From Ricinus communis (taxonomy: Eukaryota > Streptophyta > Magnoliopsida > Malpighiales > Euphorbiaceae): a stretch of 64,000 nucleotides of DNA. The DNA lies in contig NC_063263.1 of NCBI RefSeq assembly GCF_019578655.1, forward strand, positions 12,585,001 through 12,649,000. The letters are read 5' to 3'. Numbering within the stretch: position 1 is the stretch's first letter; every line of letters starts with the position of its first letter. Shown in pieces: positions 36,869 through 49,007 of this stretch. Under the pieces are notes generated by a model. The model was not told the DNA's origin. It worked only from the letters and a program-made list of their open reading frames with translations, and made no database searches. Position numbers and translations under genes: made by a program.

Positions 36869-39800
36869 AAAAAATTTAAGAAAATAAACGTAAAAAAAAA
36901 AGTTTAAGAATAAATAAAATTTCTTCAGTTTATTTTGGGGACTTGGGCTCGCTTATGAAGCTTTTATTCGTGTCAATAGCCCAGTGGAACATGGTAGCAT
37001 CGCCACCCAATCCATTTTCTATTTTTGCATAAACGAGTCGTCGTTTTAGAGCCAAAGGGTTCTAATTACAAAGACTTCCCAACTAAAATGGATTGACTAT
37101 AATTTATTGCTCAGCGAAATTACATTAATGCCTTCAAATTTCAACCTCTCGACTCCTCCTTATTTAATTTTTTTTTTTTTTTTAATGTGGGAAAAGATTA
37201 AAAAGAACAATTTACTGATATATAGAAATATGAAGATAAAAGGGATGCATGTAATTGTTAGACATTTCTACTCCAATTTCTTTATTTTTTGTTTTAGTGC
37301 TTCACGACATGAATAAAATCTGTAAACTCATCAAATAAAGTCGATTTTCTAATATTAAAAAATATTATTATATTATAACATCCATGAAAATTAAATTATA
37401 TATTGAATCACATTGCAATAAAGATTATTTACAAACCCACCCTATGATCTTTAGAAACTCCCTCAGCCACTAGCATTTGACACAACTTGAAGAACAAGTG
37501 ATAACACTAGATTTGGAATTAGTGTTCAGTAATATTTTTTTCTTTTATATAGTATTGTTTAATGTTAATCTTGGCATAAATATTAAATAGCTCGTTATAT
37601 ATATAAAATATTAATATTTAATAATTTGTCGTCTATCATATATATTAATTATTAGGCTTAATTACTAATTAAATTATTAATTTTATACTTTTAAAAATTT
37701 TATTTAATAATTGTTATTAAAAATACTTTTCGATAACAAATTTTTAGAATTTTACTATAACAAAGATGATTAGAAAATCGATTATACTCATTAAAAGAAT
37801 AATAATTGTAAATCAATAAAATAATTCGTTCTAAACTTAATAATATGACTATAAAAGTCTCACATACGGCATGCTCCTTATAAATTTTTTGTTGACTCAA
37901 TCATTTTTATATTAATAAGTAGAATTGACTTCTTAAATCATTTTTTTCATTATAAAATTTTAAAAATATTAACAAAAAGTGTTTTTAAAAATAAATTAAA
38001 ATTATATGTATTTATTTAAAATTCTGAAACAACAAATAAAAATATTTAAAAATATAAAATTCATAATTAATTAGTAATTATTCCTAATCATTAGGTGGTT
38101 CAAATCCGATTTGGCTATCAATTATCATTTAAATATATTTGAATAATTACTTAAACACTCAAGAGTGTTGAAATAAAATGATAAATTCTTTTTCTAACTT
38201 AATAAATTATACTTATTCTAGAAATACATATACAAAAAGGAAATTATTACAAAAACAAACACAGCCTATAAATAAGTAAACATATATCTATCTTTACCCA
38301 TTACGGATGGCTTTAATAAGTCGAATTTTAACGGGTAATTTTGAAGCAATAAAAAGGAGGTTGAAAATTGATACGCATAGGTCCCCATTTTGATAACAAA
38401 AATTGGACCGTTAAGTATTAACAATGGAGATAGGCATTACGAGGTTGACGATTATGGTGGGGGGCGGCCCATGCGACGACAGTGAGAGTGAGGAGTTGGA
38501 CAGGCCATGCAAGGAAAACCCTGCCTGGTGGTGGAGCCGCGAAAAGGAAATGGAGAAACCGAGGGCGGGCTGTGGACAGAATTGATTCGTACGGTCTCCG
38601 AGGTTTGTTGAAGGAAAATGCATTAGTCAAATTATTCAATCTACTTTATATATATATAATTTAAAAAAACTATATAATAAAATAGTTATTTAATATGTTT
38701 TTCTTATTTTTTTAAATAGTATAGAATAATTTGACTGTTTTTTATTTTATATTTAATAAATACATTATAAATTTTTATACATTTAATTTAATTAATTTTT
38801 TTATTTTTTATTTTTTACTGATAAAAAAAAACAGATTTAGCTCTAAAAAGTCCAATTTGCTCTTAATTCTTATTGTAATTAATACATTATAAGTTATATA
38901 TATTTTATTAATTAATATCTATTATTTTTTGATTTTTGACTTTAGAATTAATTTTTCTTTTCTCTTTTAGTAAAAAGAAAAAACATTAATACTTGTTAAA
39001 TAAAATATAATGAACAAAAAGAGATTTTTACTCTTTATAAGTAAAATGTTCTTTATTGAACAAAATATACTCTTTAAAATAAAAGACCCCATTAAAAATG
39101 TTTAAATAGTTTTTAGATGATCAAAATTTTAATTTTATCTTTTGATTAACTATAAATATTAGCCCAAGCCACCAAGCTATATATATTGTTGATAAGGGAA
39201 ACCACAGAAAATGAATATATGTAACGAATGTTATAATTTTGAGAAATAATAGAATTAATCTAATATCTTTTAGTCAACCTTACTAATATTCAATCTTAAT
39301 CTCATTTTATTTTAAAATAACTATGACATATATAAAATCCTCTAATACTTATTTTAATAAGATAGGATTTATACACAAATTATTTTTATTAAGATGTCTC
39401 AGAACGGGTCAAATTGGTTATTGTTACTACCATTATTTAATTCTGAATTGAATTGGCTTTAAATATCAATAAATCTTATAGAAAACAAAGTACAAGAAAT
39501 CCTATGAGTCTTCTAAAAAAAAAGGAATAAATCCTATGAGAAAAGCAAAATTTCAATTGCATCCAAGTACCAACAAATGCTATGTGAAAATAAATTTGCA
39601 TCTTATTTAAATTTAAGACTATTTAATCAACACACTATTTAAATTTTAAAAAAAATATTTTAAAAAAAATAAAAAATCTCACTTATGTGCGTATAGATCG
39701 TAAATAATTTATGAAAAATATTTAATAATTTTTTATCGTAATTAGTTTTTTTAATTTTTCTAAATCCAGGTAAAAGATAAATCAGATTATAGCCGACATT

Positions 39801-42800
39801 CTTAATATCACTTTTTTCTTTCTTTTTATTTTATAATATATATATGTGAAAATTATAACTATTAATACAATTATTTAGCCTCTAACATTATTGCTAAACT
39901 GAAACAAATTGTACAAAATTTTATAAAATTTATTCTCTTAATTTATATATTTAATTAAAATAAAGTACTTAAAATTCTACTCATTAAACGTATAAAATAA
40001 CTAAATTAAACTCTTGCAAAATCCATGAAATTTCTGTTTGGATTTTACAATTTATGAATTAAATGTAATTAATGAGATCAGATACTCCTTAGAAAAATAA
40101 TAGTTTTTTCCCTCTTACAAAAACAAGGACGAGATTGTAGCATATAAGTACCAATAATAGTGATCGGACATTAGACATATAATAATTTAAGTCGGCCAAA
40201 CAGCTACAAAGATTGTCCTAAACAGTTTATAGATAACGAGATCATCTAAAAAGGTCATTTAAACCGATAACGTTGTATTACTATTAAGGAACAATTCCTT
40301 TTCTTTTAGAATATTATATTTAAGGCAAATAGATAAATTAAATAAAATACGTGGAAAAAGCATAGCCAAAGGTGCAATTGTTTGGTGGGTAAACAACGTT
40401 CGTGTAAGTCAGATTGACCAGTCACCATTATTGGTCAATAGGAGCATCTTTAATAGTACTTTTATAATAAAAAAATATTTTAAAAGATATTTATATATTT
40501 AATTATAAATTTTGATAATTGAAATTTTTTCTAAAATATTTTAATAGTAAAAATTATAATACAGTTATTAAATATAAAATCAAAAATCAAATTTAATCAA
40601 ATTAATTTTTTATATTATATATATAAAGAATAAAAATTATATAAAATATAATATTATAATACACTATTTAAAATAAAAAAGTTTTAGAATAAATTAGAAA
40701 TGCTTTAACTGGAGTTAACTTGAAGAATCAAGAGAACGGGCCTCGGCACATGGCTTGACCCGAGCATACCATCCGGTCGGTCCGGTTCCTAACACAACTG
40801 ATTGACTGCCAATTAGTGGCTGGTCCCCATTTGCCAACTAGTCAAGAAAAAGAACTTACGTTTTATAATTGAACAAAAGTGCATATAAACCCCTGGATCA
40901 TTACGTCAAAATTTAATTAACTATTATTTTTATTTTACCGCATTTAGATCCTAAATACTTTTTAATACACATCAATTACACACGATAATGTAGCTTATTT
41001 TAAGTTGGATCAAAAGTTAATCTTGTTACTAATGTACTAAATAATATATAAAAATATTAAAAAATTTAAATTATTGATACTTTATTTTCATTTAGACATT
41101 TATAATGAAGTTGGTACCTAGTATTCTCCAAATTAGATTGTTCCACCGCAATTTGTTTAATGATAGTATCGCTTAAAGTCATATTTTTCTTTTTTATTCA
41201 CGACATTAGTTGACAAAAGGGGTATTAGTGGTTCGATTAACTAAATTGTTAATTAAAAATTAAGACTTAACCGTTTATTTTTTTAAAATCAAAATTGAAT
41301 TGAATGAGATGATTAATTGATAATTGGTTAATTTAATTTCACGGTTTTTAATTGTCACATTTATTCAATAAATATTTTCATGAAAATCTAGAGTATAAAC
41401 AATAATTCAAGCTGAAATAAATATAATTAAAAGTTACATTATAAGTTATACAACCAATATTAAACGTACATTCTTCTAAAAATACATAAATTTCAAATAT
41501 TTGGATACAAATTTGCTTAAACTTTATTTATAAATAACCATTATAAAGAAGAAAATCCAAATCTAAAGACAAAGGAAGTAGCTCTTAGTTATCAATTTTG
41601 AAGAGAATAAAATAAATTACTTTAGGTAATATTTATAATAAATATATAAAATATAATACTTTTGATAGATTAACTAAAAACCGTGATTTTTTGTTAAAAA
41701 GGTGAAATCGAACAAAAAATTTTAAAATTATAAAAAAATTAAGATCTAAACTTAAACTATCGGTTCGGTTATTCAATATATTTGATTAACTTTAATTTGT
41801 TTCGGATTGACTACAGTTTTAAATAATTTTTTTGCTGAACCATAGTTGCCAATATATTTTTAGTTTTTTCTCTTTATTAATTCATCAGCGGCAAGTTGCA
41901 AGAATGAATGTAGCTCCTCCGGTGAGCAGATATTTTTGTAACCAAAATGATATTTTATATCGGGTCGATGTCAAGGAAAGAGCCAATGTCTGCGACGCAA
42001 ATCCCTAAAACCCGGCAAGGCCACATCCGGAATCCACGGTAATTAGTTAACCAATTTGTTATTTCACTACAAGCACAAGCACGTGGAGCATTCACTATTT
42101 TATTTGTGCAGCAGACCTTTTTTTGGGACAAAGTTCAAATTGCCTAACAATTTTGTGTTTCTCAGTTTGGTAAATTGAGAATCACCAAATAATTGTTTGA
42201 TTTCCAGTCATTGGACTGCTTCCTTTGTTAATTGTGTTGGATTTGTGTTGCAATGTGTCAATGTGCCATACACCAATAATTATAAAATTGGAATTCCAAC
42301 TTCCAACTTGAAATTATTTAACCCAATTCCGTTTTAGCTTTTCTTTTTCTTATTTTCCTTTGCTTGTATCACTAAGTTTGTGAAAACGGTTTTCAACATT
42401 TTTTTTAATTTTAAATATTACTTTTAAAATAAAATAATCTTTTTTAGAGAAAAAATTGTGTACTATTTAAATTAGCTATACATAAATTTATTTTATTTAT
42501 ATGTTATAATTTATTTTTGAATACTATTTGCATATACTAAGTAATATATAATAGAGTAAAAAAAAATTCAAGATTTAATTAGTAATTTAAATAAAGTAAT
42601 TACTAACTAAGTAGGGACAACTTATTAGTTGATTAAAACTAGGATAAGTGCATATGCTTTACAACTTGTATAGATTAGCTAATTTTTGAAAATTTGAAAA
42701 TTTTAATATTTTTAATTTAGTTTAATATTATATCTAAATATTATTATTTAATAATATTTAAATATTTTGTTATAATATAGACGTAAATATATTGAATAAA

Positions 42801-43245
42801 AATATATATTAAAAGTTGATAAAATATTATAAAAAATAATATTTATTAAATTATAATAAAAATTAAAATATAAAACTGATTAAATAATTAAAATTTAATA
42901 ATATAAATATGTATTTAGCCGGAAAACTGAATCATATATCTCCAAAACTCAAAGTATGTTAAGGTGTTTTTCCATATTAGTCAGGACCAAATTGAATCTT
43001 AAAATTAAACCCGAGAGCGCCGCCCGTACGGACCCAACTCTAATTTCAATCCAAAGCACCAAAAAATAAAAATAAAAATAGGAGGTGGACACGTGTATAC
43101 TGTCGTTTGTGAATATGTGGCTAGCGAATGTAAACTCTTTTTTTTTGTTAAAAAAAAGGGAAAAAAGAAAAGGCAAGAACAATAAAGTTAGTTGGCCTGT
43201 AATAGATTTTATACTAATTAGATGCTTATAGTTTCTCTTCCTCCT

Positions 43246-43265
43246 CTTCTTCTTCTTCTTCTTCA
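43246..43265 (+). repeat. (CTT)n tract in the PCH1-like gene leader
   Basis: A pyrimidine triplet run (CTTCTTCTTCTTCTTCTTC) lies upstream of the PCH1-like gene at the probable transcript start. CT/CTT-rich leaders are common in plant 5' UTRs. Confidence 0.7.
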
Positions 43266-43591
43266 CCATCACAAGTCACTACTCTCCCTGTCCACAAATT
43301 CACCCAAATTCAAATTCCATATTCCATTCTCCGTAAAATCAATAAAAAGCTCCTTTTTTTTTTATAAGAAGAAACCCTCTGGATCTGCGTCTAGTTCGCA
43401 ATCTCTCTTTTTAAGCTTGTCTGTAAGTTTTGGTAAGTTGTAATTGAAAAAACCGAGCTCCTTTTCTGTTTTTTTTTTTTGTTTTTCAGTTCTTGTGTTC
43501 TGCTTGATCTTCATACTTTCTGCTGTTACATTTTTTTTTAGAACTTTGAGTTGTGTTAATTTGTGTTTTGTGGAGGTTAAGTTGCTTTGAC

Positions 43592-43949
43592 ATGGAAGTC
43601 AAGAAATTCAAAGTAAGTCAAAATATAATTTAAAACTTCGTTTTTTACTTGGAAGTCTTTTTGATGTTTATCGAAGAAAAAGGATGATAGCTTTGGCAGT
43701 TATTTGTCCCTCCATTTACAGATTTTAGTTCAAGGGTGAATTTGGAAAGTTCTTATTTTCTTTTTTAATTTACCTTCTTTGGAAAAATTAGTATTGAAAC
43801 TAGTTCCAAACTATAGGAAAGTTTCAATCTTGTCCTTGACCCAATAATTTATTTTTTTATTTTCTAAATGCTTTTTAGGTAATGCACTTGTTAAGATTTT
43901 AGCATTAAGGCAGCTTCTTGGACTGTTTCTTCAGGTGGCTTTTTTATGA
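43592..43949 (+). promoter_or_regulatory. Spliced upstream ORF in the PCH1-like leader
   Basis: An ATG at 43592 opens a leader exon ending at a consensus donor (AAA/GTAAGT, 43612/43613). Joined to the acceptor TTCTTCAG at 43934, it continues GTG GCT TTT TTA TGA, giving an 11-residue peptide, MEVKKFKVAFL. A second short ATG-AGC-AAT-TGA frame (43946-43957) overlaps its end. Both lie before the main start at 44001 and could limit translation. The splice pair is predicted, not observed. Confidence 0.45.
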
Positions 43950-44000
43950 GCAATTGAGGCGTCTGTATATAAGATTTTTGAAGCATAATTATACGTTATC

Positions 44001-47000
44001 ATGTCTGATCGCATAGTTCAATCAGATCATGATAAGGATAATGTTCCTGACAAGTCTATGAAGCCTTTCCAATCTGCTTGGATGTCTCACTGGACACACT
44101 CGCGTTACAGGCCAATCGATGATGCTCAAAACCAGTTATCACTTCCTTCTGAGTCTGGGAAAAATACTCAGAGATGTAAGCGTCAAAATTCACTTGGTGA
44201 GACGGAGTTTGAAACAGGTAACTCTAAGTTTGTGAAAGAATTTAGAGAAATGCACAATGTCATTATGAATGAGTGTTCGACCACAGGTTTGAGAAAATTG
44301 AGACACGAAACATCATCCAAAGGCCAGCAGTTTCCCATGTTTAAATCTTCTCACAATAGAGATGGGATTGTACCAATGAAGAATGGTGAGTCCTCTAGTC
44401 CTCAAGAAGGACTCGTAAGTTCACAAATGGATCCTAGTTCTCGCTGTGATGTTTCTCTAGGTCAAATTGACAAGTGTTTACTCCCAATGCATGAGTCAGC
44501 TCCTTCCAAAAGAGAAACTCAAACATTAGAAACTCACTTTGAGCATGAAGGCATTACGTCAAATCTAAATCAACAGGTTAAGTCAAATAAATTGCTTGAA
44601 GATCATAAATTTTTTATATCAGAATCTCTTAAGGATGAGTTTTTGGGCTCAACTTCTGGGATTGTTCCATCAAAATTTAATAGTGGAAGGACCCCGATCG
44701 AGCCTTTTTTTCCCAGGCAGGATTTCATCAATCAACCAAACAGTATATCTTTGGTTCATGAGAGGAAAATAAATAACAATGCAACTCTTTTGACAGATGA
44801 CCCCTCAACAAGTAATAATCGGCTTAGAAACTTTCTTGGTGAACAAGTGCAGAAGATGCCTAATCATTCTGATATTAAATTGTTTGATCGCCAGGTCAGG
44901 CTCCCAGATGCAAGGTTATATCATGGATCTTATGAACTGCCAACCATTCCCCCTTCTGTACAAGATGTGGAAACAATGAAGATGTGTACCACTATAGGCT
45001 CTTTAGAAGAGTATACCATATGTCCTCCAAAGTTTTCTCAAACTACTCACCACTTCTTGATCACAAAAAAGACTGATGTGAACTTGTTTGATGGAGGTCA
45101 AACATTCAGAGGGTCCACAATATCCACCAAATTTAAGGGAAAACGACCAAGTGGGCTCCTCACCTTATCTCCAGATCTTGCTTTCAATGTTAAGCAAGGA
45201 GTGAAGCTGCAATCTCTGGACAGCTCTACAGATAGTGAAGCAAAAGAAAATATAGAGAATATTCATACTTCTGCAGTTAATTTAAAGAATGAATCATCAG
45301 CTGAAACTGATACCATGGACATGGATACTCTCCGGGTGAACCATCTCTCTGGTGTGTGTGCTTGCGTTGTATCTCATATGTTCAGTACTTAGATCAGAGG
45401 TGTCTTGTTTTATGTTGACATAGACAGGTTCCTATGTGCACAGGAAAATAGATAGAAAATAATGATACAAGTTATAGATGATTATTTTGGTTAAACTAGT
45501 CCATTTTGTTCAAAATTAATTTTTAAGTTTTCTTTTTTCCTATTGCAGGCGGGGTTTCATCTATCCCGAACAAGGTAATTTTTGTTATGTATTCATCTTT
45601 TAATTGGTGTGTCCTCGAGTGCTTCCTGAAAAGTCAGCTGCATTCTAAAAAAGCAGTGATGTAGAAGAATATGAAGTTGATAAATTTTTGGAAGTTCTGT
45701 TAAGAACCAACAAATTTGGTTTTTGCTATAATATATAGCTTGGTATATAGCACGGTAGTAAGTATCAAAGAGGTATGGATGGGTCATTAGTTTGAACTCA
45801 AAATTCTGCCACCAGACTTTTTTGTACAAATATGTCTGTTATCTTTTGCGCTTCCATTCATCCCGTTTGACATTTTTGCATTATCCAATAATGATGTCCT
45901 CCACTTTTTAGACTTAAGAAACAAATATATAGGCAGTTACATGTGGCCAAACATATTTTGGTACCCAAATCAATTGTATTGAAGTATTTAAAAATCACAG
46001 TCTATTATTAAATATGTAATAGAAGCACGCCTGGGATGTGGGTGGACCTGAATGGGTGGTGAACCTAAAGTGTAAATTGCCACATTGGTGCTTTGGAAAA
46101 GGCAGGGCCCTATAAGATGTATGCACTAGATACAAAGGATTCCCCATTTCCCTTTTGCAACAGCATTAATGTTTACAAGCTAATCACATTTGAATTTCTT
46201 TTAATTTTTTGACCTGTTCATAGCATGCAAAACTGGTTATTTGAAACAAAAATTATAGGAGGAAATTCAACTTCATATGAAATTAAAGAAGCTTTGTTGT
46301 TTCTTTGGATTATTCAATTTCTTTTTGGGCTAATTTTCTTTTCTTTCATTCTTTTTAAGTTGTTCCAGTTCCAGTCTTTCTGGAATCTCCTTGTTTTACA
46401 ATTGTAATTCATATTCTATTCAGTAAAATTCTCATTTTCAGTATGTTATTTTTCCTCATTTCTGCTTTCAAAAATCATGATAGTTATTATTAAGAACATT
46501 ATATTTCAGTACCTTGATGCTTATATCTCACCTCAAGAAGGTAAACGTGCCTCATTGTTTTTTTCCTGCCAAGAATTGGTTAAATTATTAAATTCTAGAT
46601 TCAAAGGCTTGCTAAACGGTTTCTCCGGTCATATACCATGTGACATGATCTTTTATTGCCACATGTAGTGGTTACATGACATCTGCTGCATAATAGAATC
46701 TAGTGGTTTCTAATTGGGCCATTTTTCTTACCATCAGTTATAATTTTTATAGGACATCAATGGGGCTCAGAAGTCACAGAAATCAGAAGCTGCAATAGAT
46801 TCAGTCAGAGAAGGGAATAGAGGCAGACTGCCAAATATAGAGTTACCCGACATTAACCAGGAAGTGACAGCAATCCCAGGAGTGACAAGTTCAGCAGATG
46901 ATGGGGAGGCCAGCACCTCGAGAACCCAGAGCTTAAATGTGGAACAATTCCTTTCCCATGTGGAAGATCCCACAAACTCAATATCTAGTGCTTCTGTTGA

Positions 47001-47532
47001 TATTCAACTGGGATTAGATCCATACAGCCGATGGGTTAAACGTCTCAAACCAAGCTCTTCAGATTCTTTCGCTCATGGTACTAAGAGCTTAAAAATGGCA
47101 GAAGCCTCTTCCCATGAGAAAGTTAATAAGTTGTTTAGTAAAATACTAAACCATAGCAAAACTAGTTCAGAACCAAAGATGAATAAATCTCATGGTAAAC
47201 AGCATATGGTGGTTGATCAGACTTCAGATTTACTGAGGAATATTGAAGCCTCCTCCGCTGTTCCAGTGAGGAAAATTCAAGAGGCAACACTTTCACATGC
47301 TTGGATCCGAAGGTGGTGTCATAACCAAGCTGCACTTTCAAAAGCAAAGCCAGAAGGTGGGGTGGTTTGTGAACCTCAGAATTCAACAGCAAACCAAGAC
47401 AACTTCCAGAAGAAGCAGTTTCCAAGCCTTGCTGCTATGGCTTTGATGGGGAAAGCCATGAACGGTTTTCACCCATGCAAATTCAGGAAAATGGGATCAT
47501 TTATAGTTTGGAATAACAAAGGATTGAAATAA
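44001..47532 (+). CDS. PCH1/PCHL-like protein (phytochrome B photobody regulator)
   Basis: Plant-specific nuclear protein that in Arabidopsis binds active phyB and stabilises photobodies, limiting hypocotyl growth. The model with exons 44001-45351, 45549-45574 (a 26-base micro-exon) and 46753-47532 keeps frame and gives 718 residues. Conserved ends recognised from memory: N-terminal KPFQSAWMSHWTH (residues 21-33) and C-terminal ATLSHAWIRRWC, then FPSLAAMALMGKAM and FRKMGSFIVWN. The long middle is Ser/Asn-rich and probably disordered. Older annotations call the family F-box, but I see no F-box. A 31-base exon-like piece at 46510-46540 would break frame if included. The leader has introns and an upstream ORF. 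Arabidopsis PCH1 and PCHL sit beside S25 genes, and an eS25 gene lies 14 kb on here. Confidence 0.8.
46510..46540 (+). other. Possible 31-nt cassette exon of the PCH1-like gene
   Basis: A TATATTTCAG acceptor and a GAAG/GTAAAC donor bound 31 bases. Since the flanking exons join in frame (phase 0) without it, inclusion shifts frame and leads to an early stop in the next exon. An alternative donor two bases later in exon 1 would restore frame with the piece included. It may be a regulated poison exon or a chance pair of splice sites. Confidence 0.35.
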
Positions 47533-49007
47533 GTTAATTCTGACTGGAAGAGTAAACCAAGCAGTTCTTTGTTCAGTGCCTGATAATATTTCAGCAGGTA
47601 GGAGAAATCTGTGGCCGTCAATCACCTACCAGTTCAGTGGAGAGCTTGTGAGGTGCATATAGCCTGAATGTTGCTCTGGTATGCACCACCATCCTAAATT
47701 TGCTCCTGTTTTTTTCTTTTCTTTTTTTTTTTTCTTCTTTTTCTCCCCCTTTTTCCTTCCTATGGATAATATCCGTAAATAGGTCATATGCGAAAGATTT
47801 GGCAGAGGCCCTGTTTGTTGGAGTCTGAAAGGGGTAACATAAGCCTCTATCATTTGATATTGTAAGTTTGATAGCATTTAGAAATGTTGCTAGAGCGCCC
47901 ATTCCTACCCTCTATGTTTACTGCAAGATAACTTGAGTAATATCTGGGATGGGAAGACAAAAATAAAAGTGTAAAGAGGATAGGTGTGTTTGCTTCTTTA
48001 TAAAGCATAGAATTATTGCTTACGTCTAGACTCATATAATACATTTACATTAGAAATACCTTATCAGAAAATATTGCAGATAACGTTACTAGGATGCAAT
48101 AGTGTGAAACTTGCACTCAGATGAACTTCATACTTTCAACATGTGATCTTTAATTATGAATTTTTGTGGATTAAACTTGTTATGCTGAAAATGATCAGAG
48201 AACAATCCAAGTGCTTCAACTGGACAGTGGAAATCCATGTTGGTTGTCCTATAATACGTGAAGAGGGAATTGTCTAGATTTGTGGCTTCACATTATTTAA
48301 TAGGTGAAAAATGGAGGGACGTCCAACACAACAAGATGAGAAAAAGAATGGACCATGAGAAAGTGGAGCAATTTCCTTTCAATATTTTATCTAACATTGT
48401 TTGAGTTTATCTCTGATTTCTTCAAAGAGGTGAGACAGCTTCTACTCCCACAACTTCTTATTGATTCCCTATTACATTGTTGTGCTCTTTCTAACAGTGT
48501 GGTTCGACCTCTATATCAGCATCCATTGCCTCTGTTCTTTTATTTTTTTTGTTTAATCAGAATTTTGATTGTGTTCTGGAAAGATAACTAATTTGAGATT
48601 ACTAAAGCGTGCGCACATTGACCAAGTTTTGTTGCATGCCTAGAAACGAGTGAATGTTTACTTGACACTTTATTTATTTATTATTTAAATTGATGTCTTG
48701 ATTGCCAGGACAGGGTCCTACTAAACCTTCTGCCAAATCTATAAACATCAGTCAAACGAAACAGTAAGTGTTGCTTCTGGCCTGAATAAACGGATTTAAG
48801 CTGACATCCATAGTTGTATAAAATGAAATGAACAAGTAAAGTCATAAGGGCAATTCAATGCTCGTGTTCCTTAGTGTTCTTGCTATTTTCCCACTTGTGA
48901 TTGTGACACTAACATATCAAGTTCCTTTGGCATGAACTTACGCCGGGCAAGGTTATCATCTTGCCTATCCTAAAAATCCCTCAAGTCGAATTAAACAATT
49001 AAACAAT
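47533..49007. other. Convergent spacer between PCH1-like and CBS-domain genes
   Basis: Contains the PCH1-like 3' UTR, with a T-rich run at 47708-47750, and the 3' flank of the CBS-domain gene. A 53-base exon-like piece at 48709-48761 (TTGCCAG acceptor, GTAAGT donor) may be an extra 3' exon or chance. Frames at 47618-47902 and 48355-48591 show no domain. Confidence 0.5.

Larger units (their letters stand above)
35000..43219. other. Large AT-rich gene-free gap with degenerate repeats
   Basis: About 8 kb without a supportable gene. Most of it is extremely AT-rich and open frames are short and without domains. It contains diverged repeated blocks (35560-36060), a TA microsatellite (about 36842-36868), a possible foldback element (41225-41790), and islands of more balanced composition at about 36920-37080, 38430-38610, 40360-40450, 40715-40870 and 41880-42060, which may be enhancers, promoter parts or decayed genes. 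No LTRs, transposase or terminal inverted repeats could be proven by eye. Confidence 0.6.

Noticed and set aside
38411..38664. Overlapping frames on both strands at the GC-balanced island
   Set aside because: Three frames are open together in a short GC-rich patch, a composition effect; none shows a domain or splice context.
42949..43443. Frames of 73-107 residues before the PCH1-like gene
   Set aside because: They translate poly-Lys or poly-Leu/Ser from the CTT repeat and A-rich tracts and lie in the promoter or leader.
44797..44979. Second frame inside the large PCH1-like exon
   Set aside because: Shadow of the 450-codon reading frame in another phase.
47618..47902. Lys/Glu-rich minus-strand frames
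   Set aside because: Antisense reading of the T-rich 3' UTR of the PCH1-like gene.
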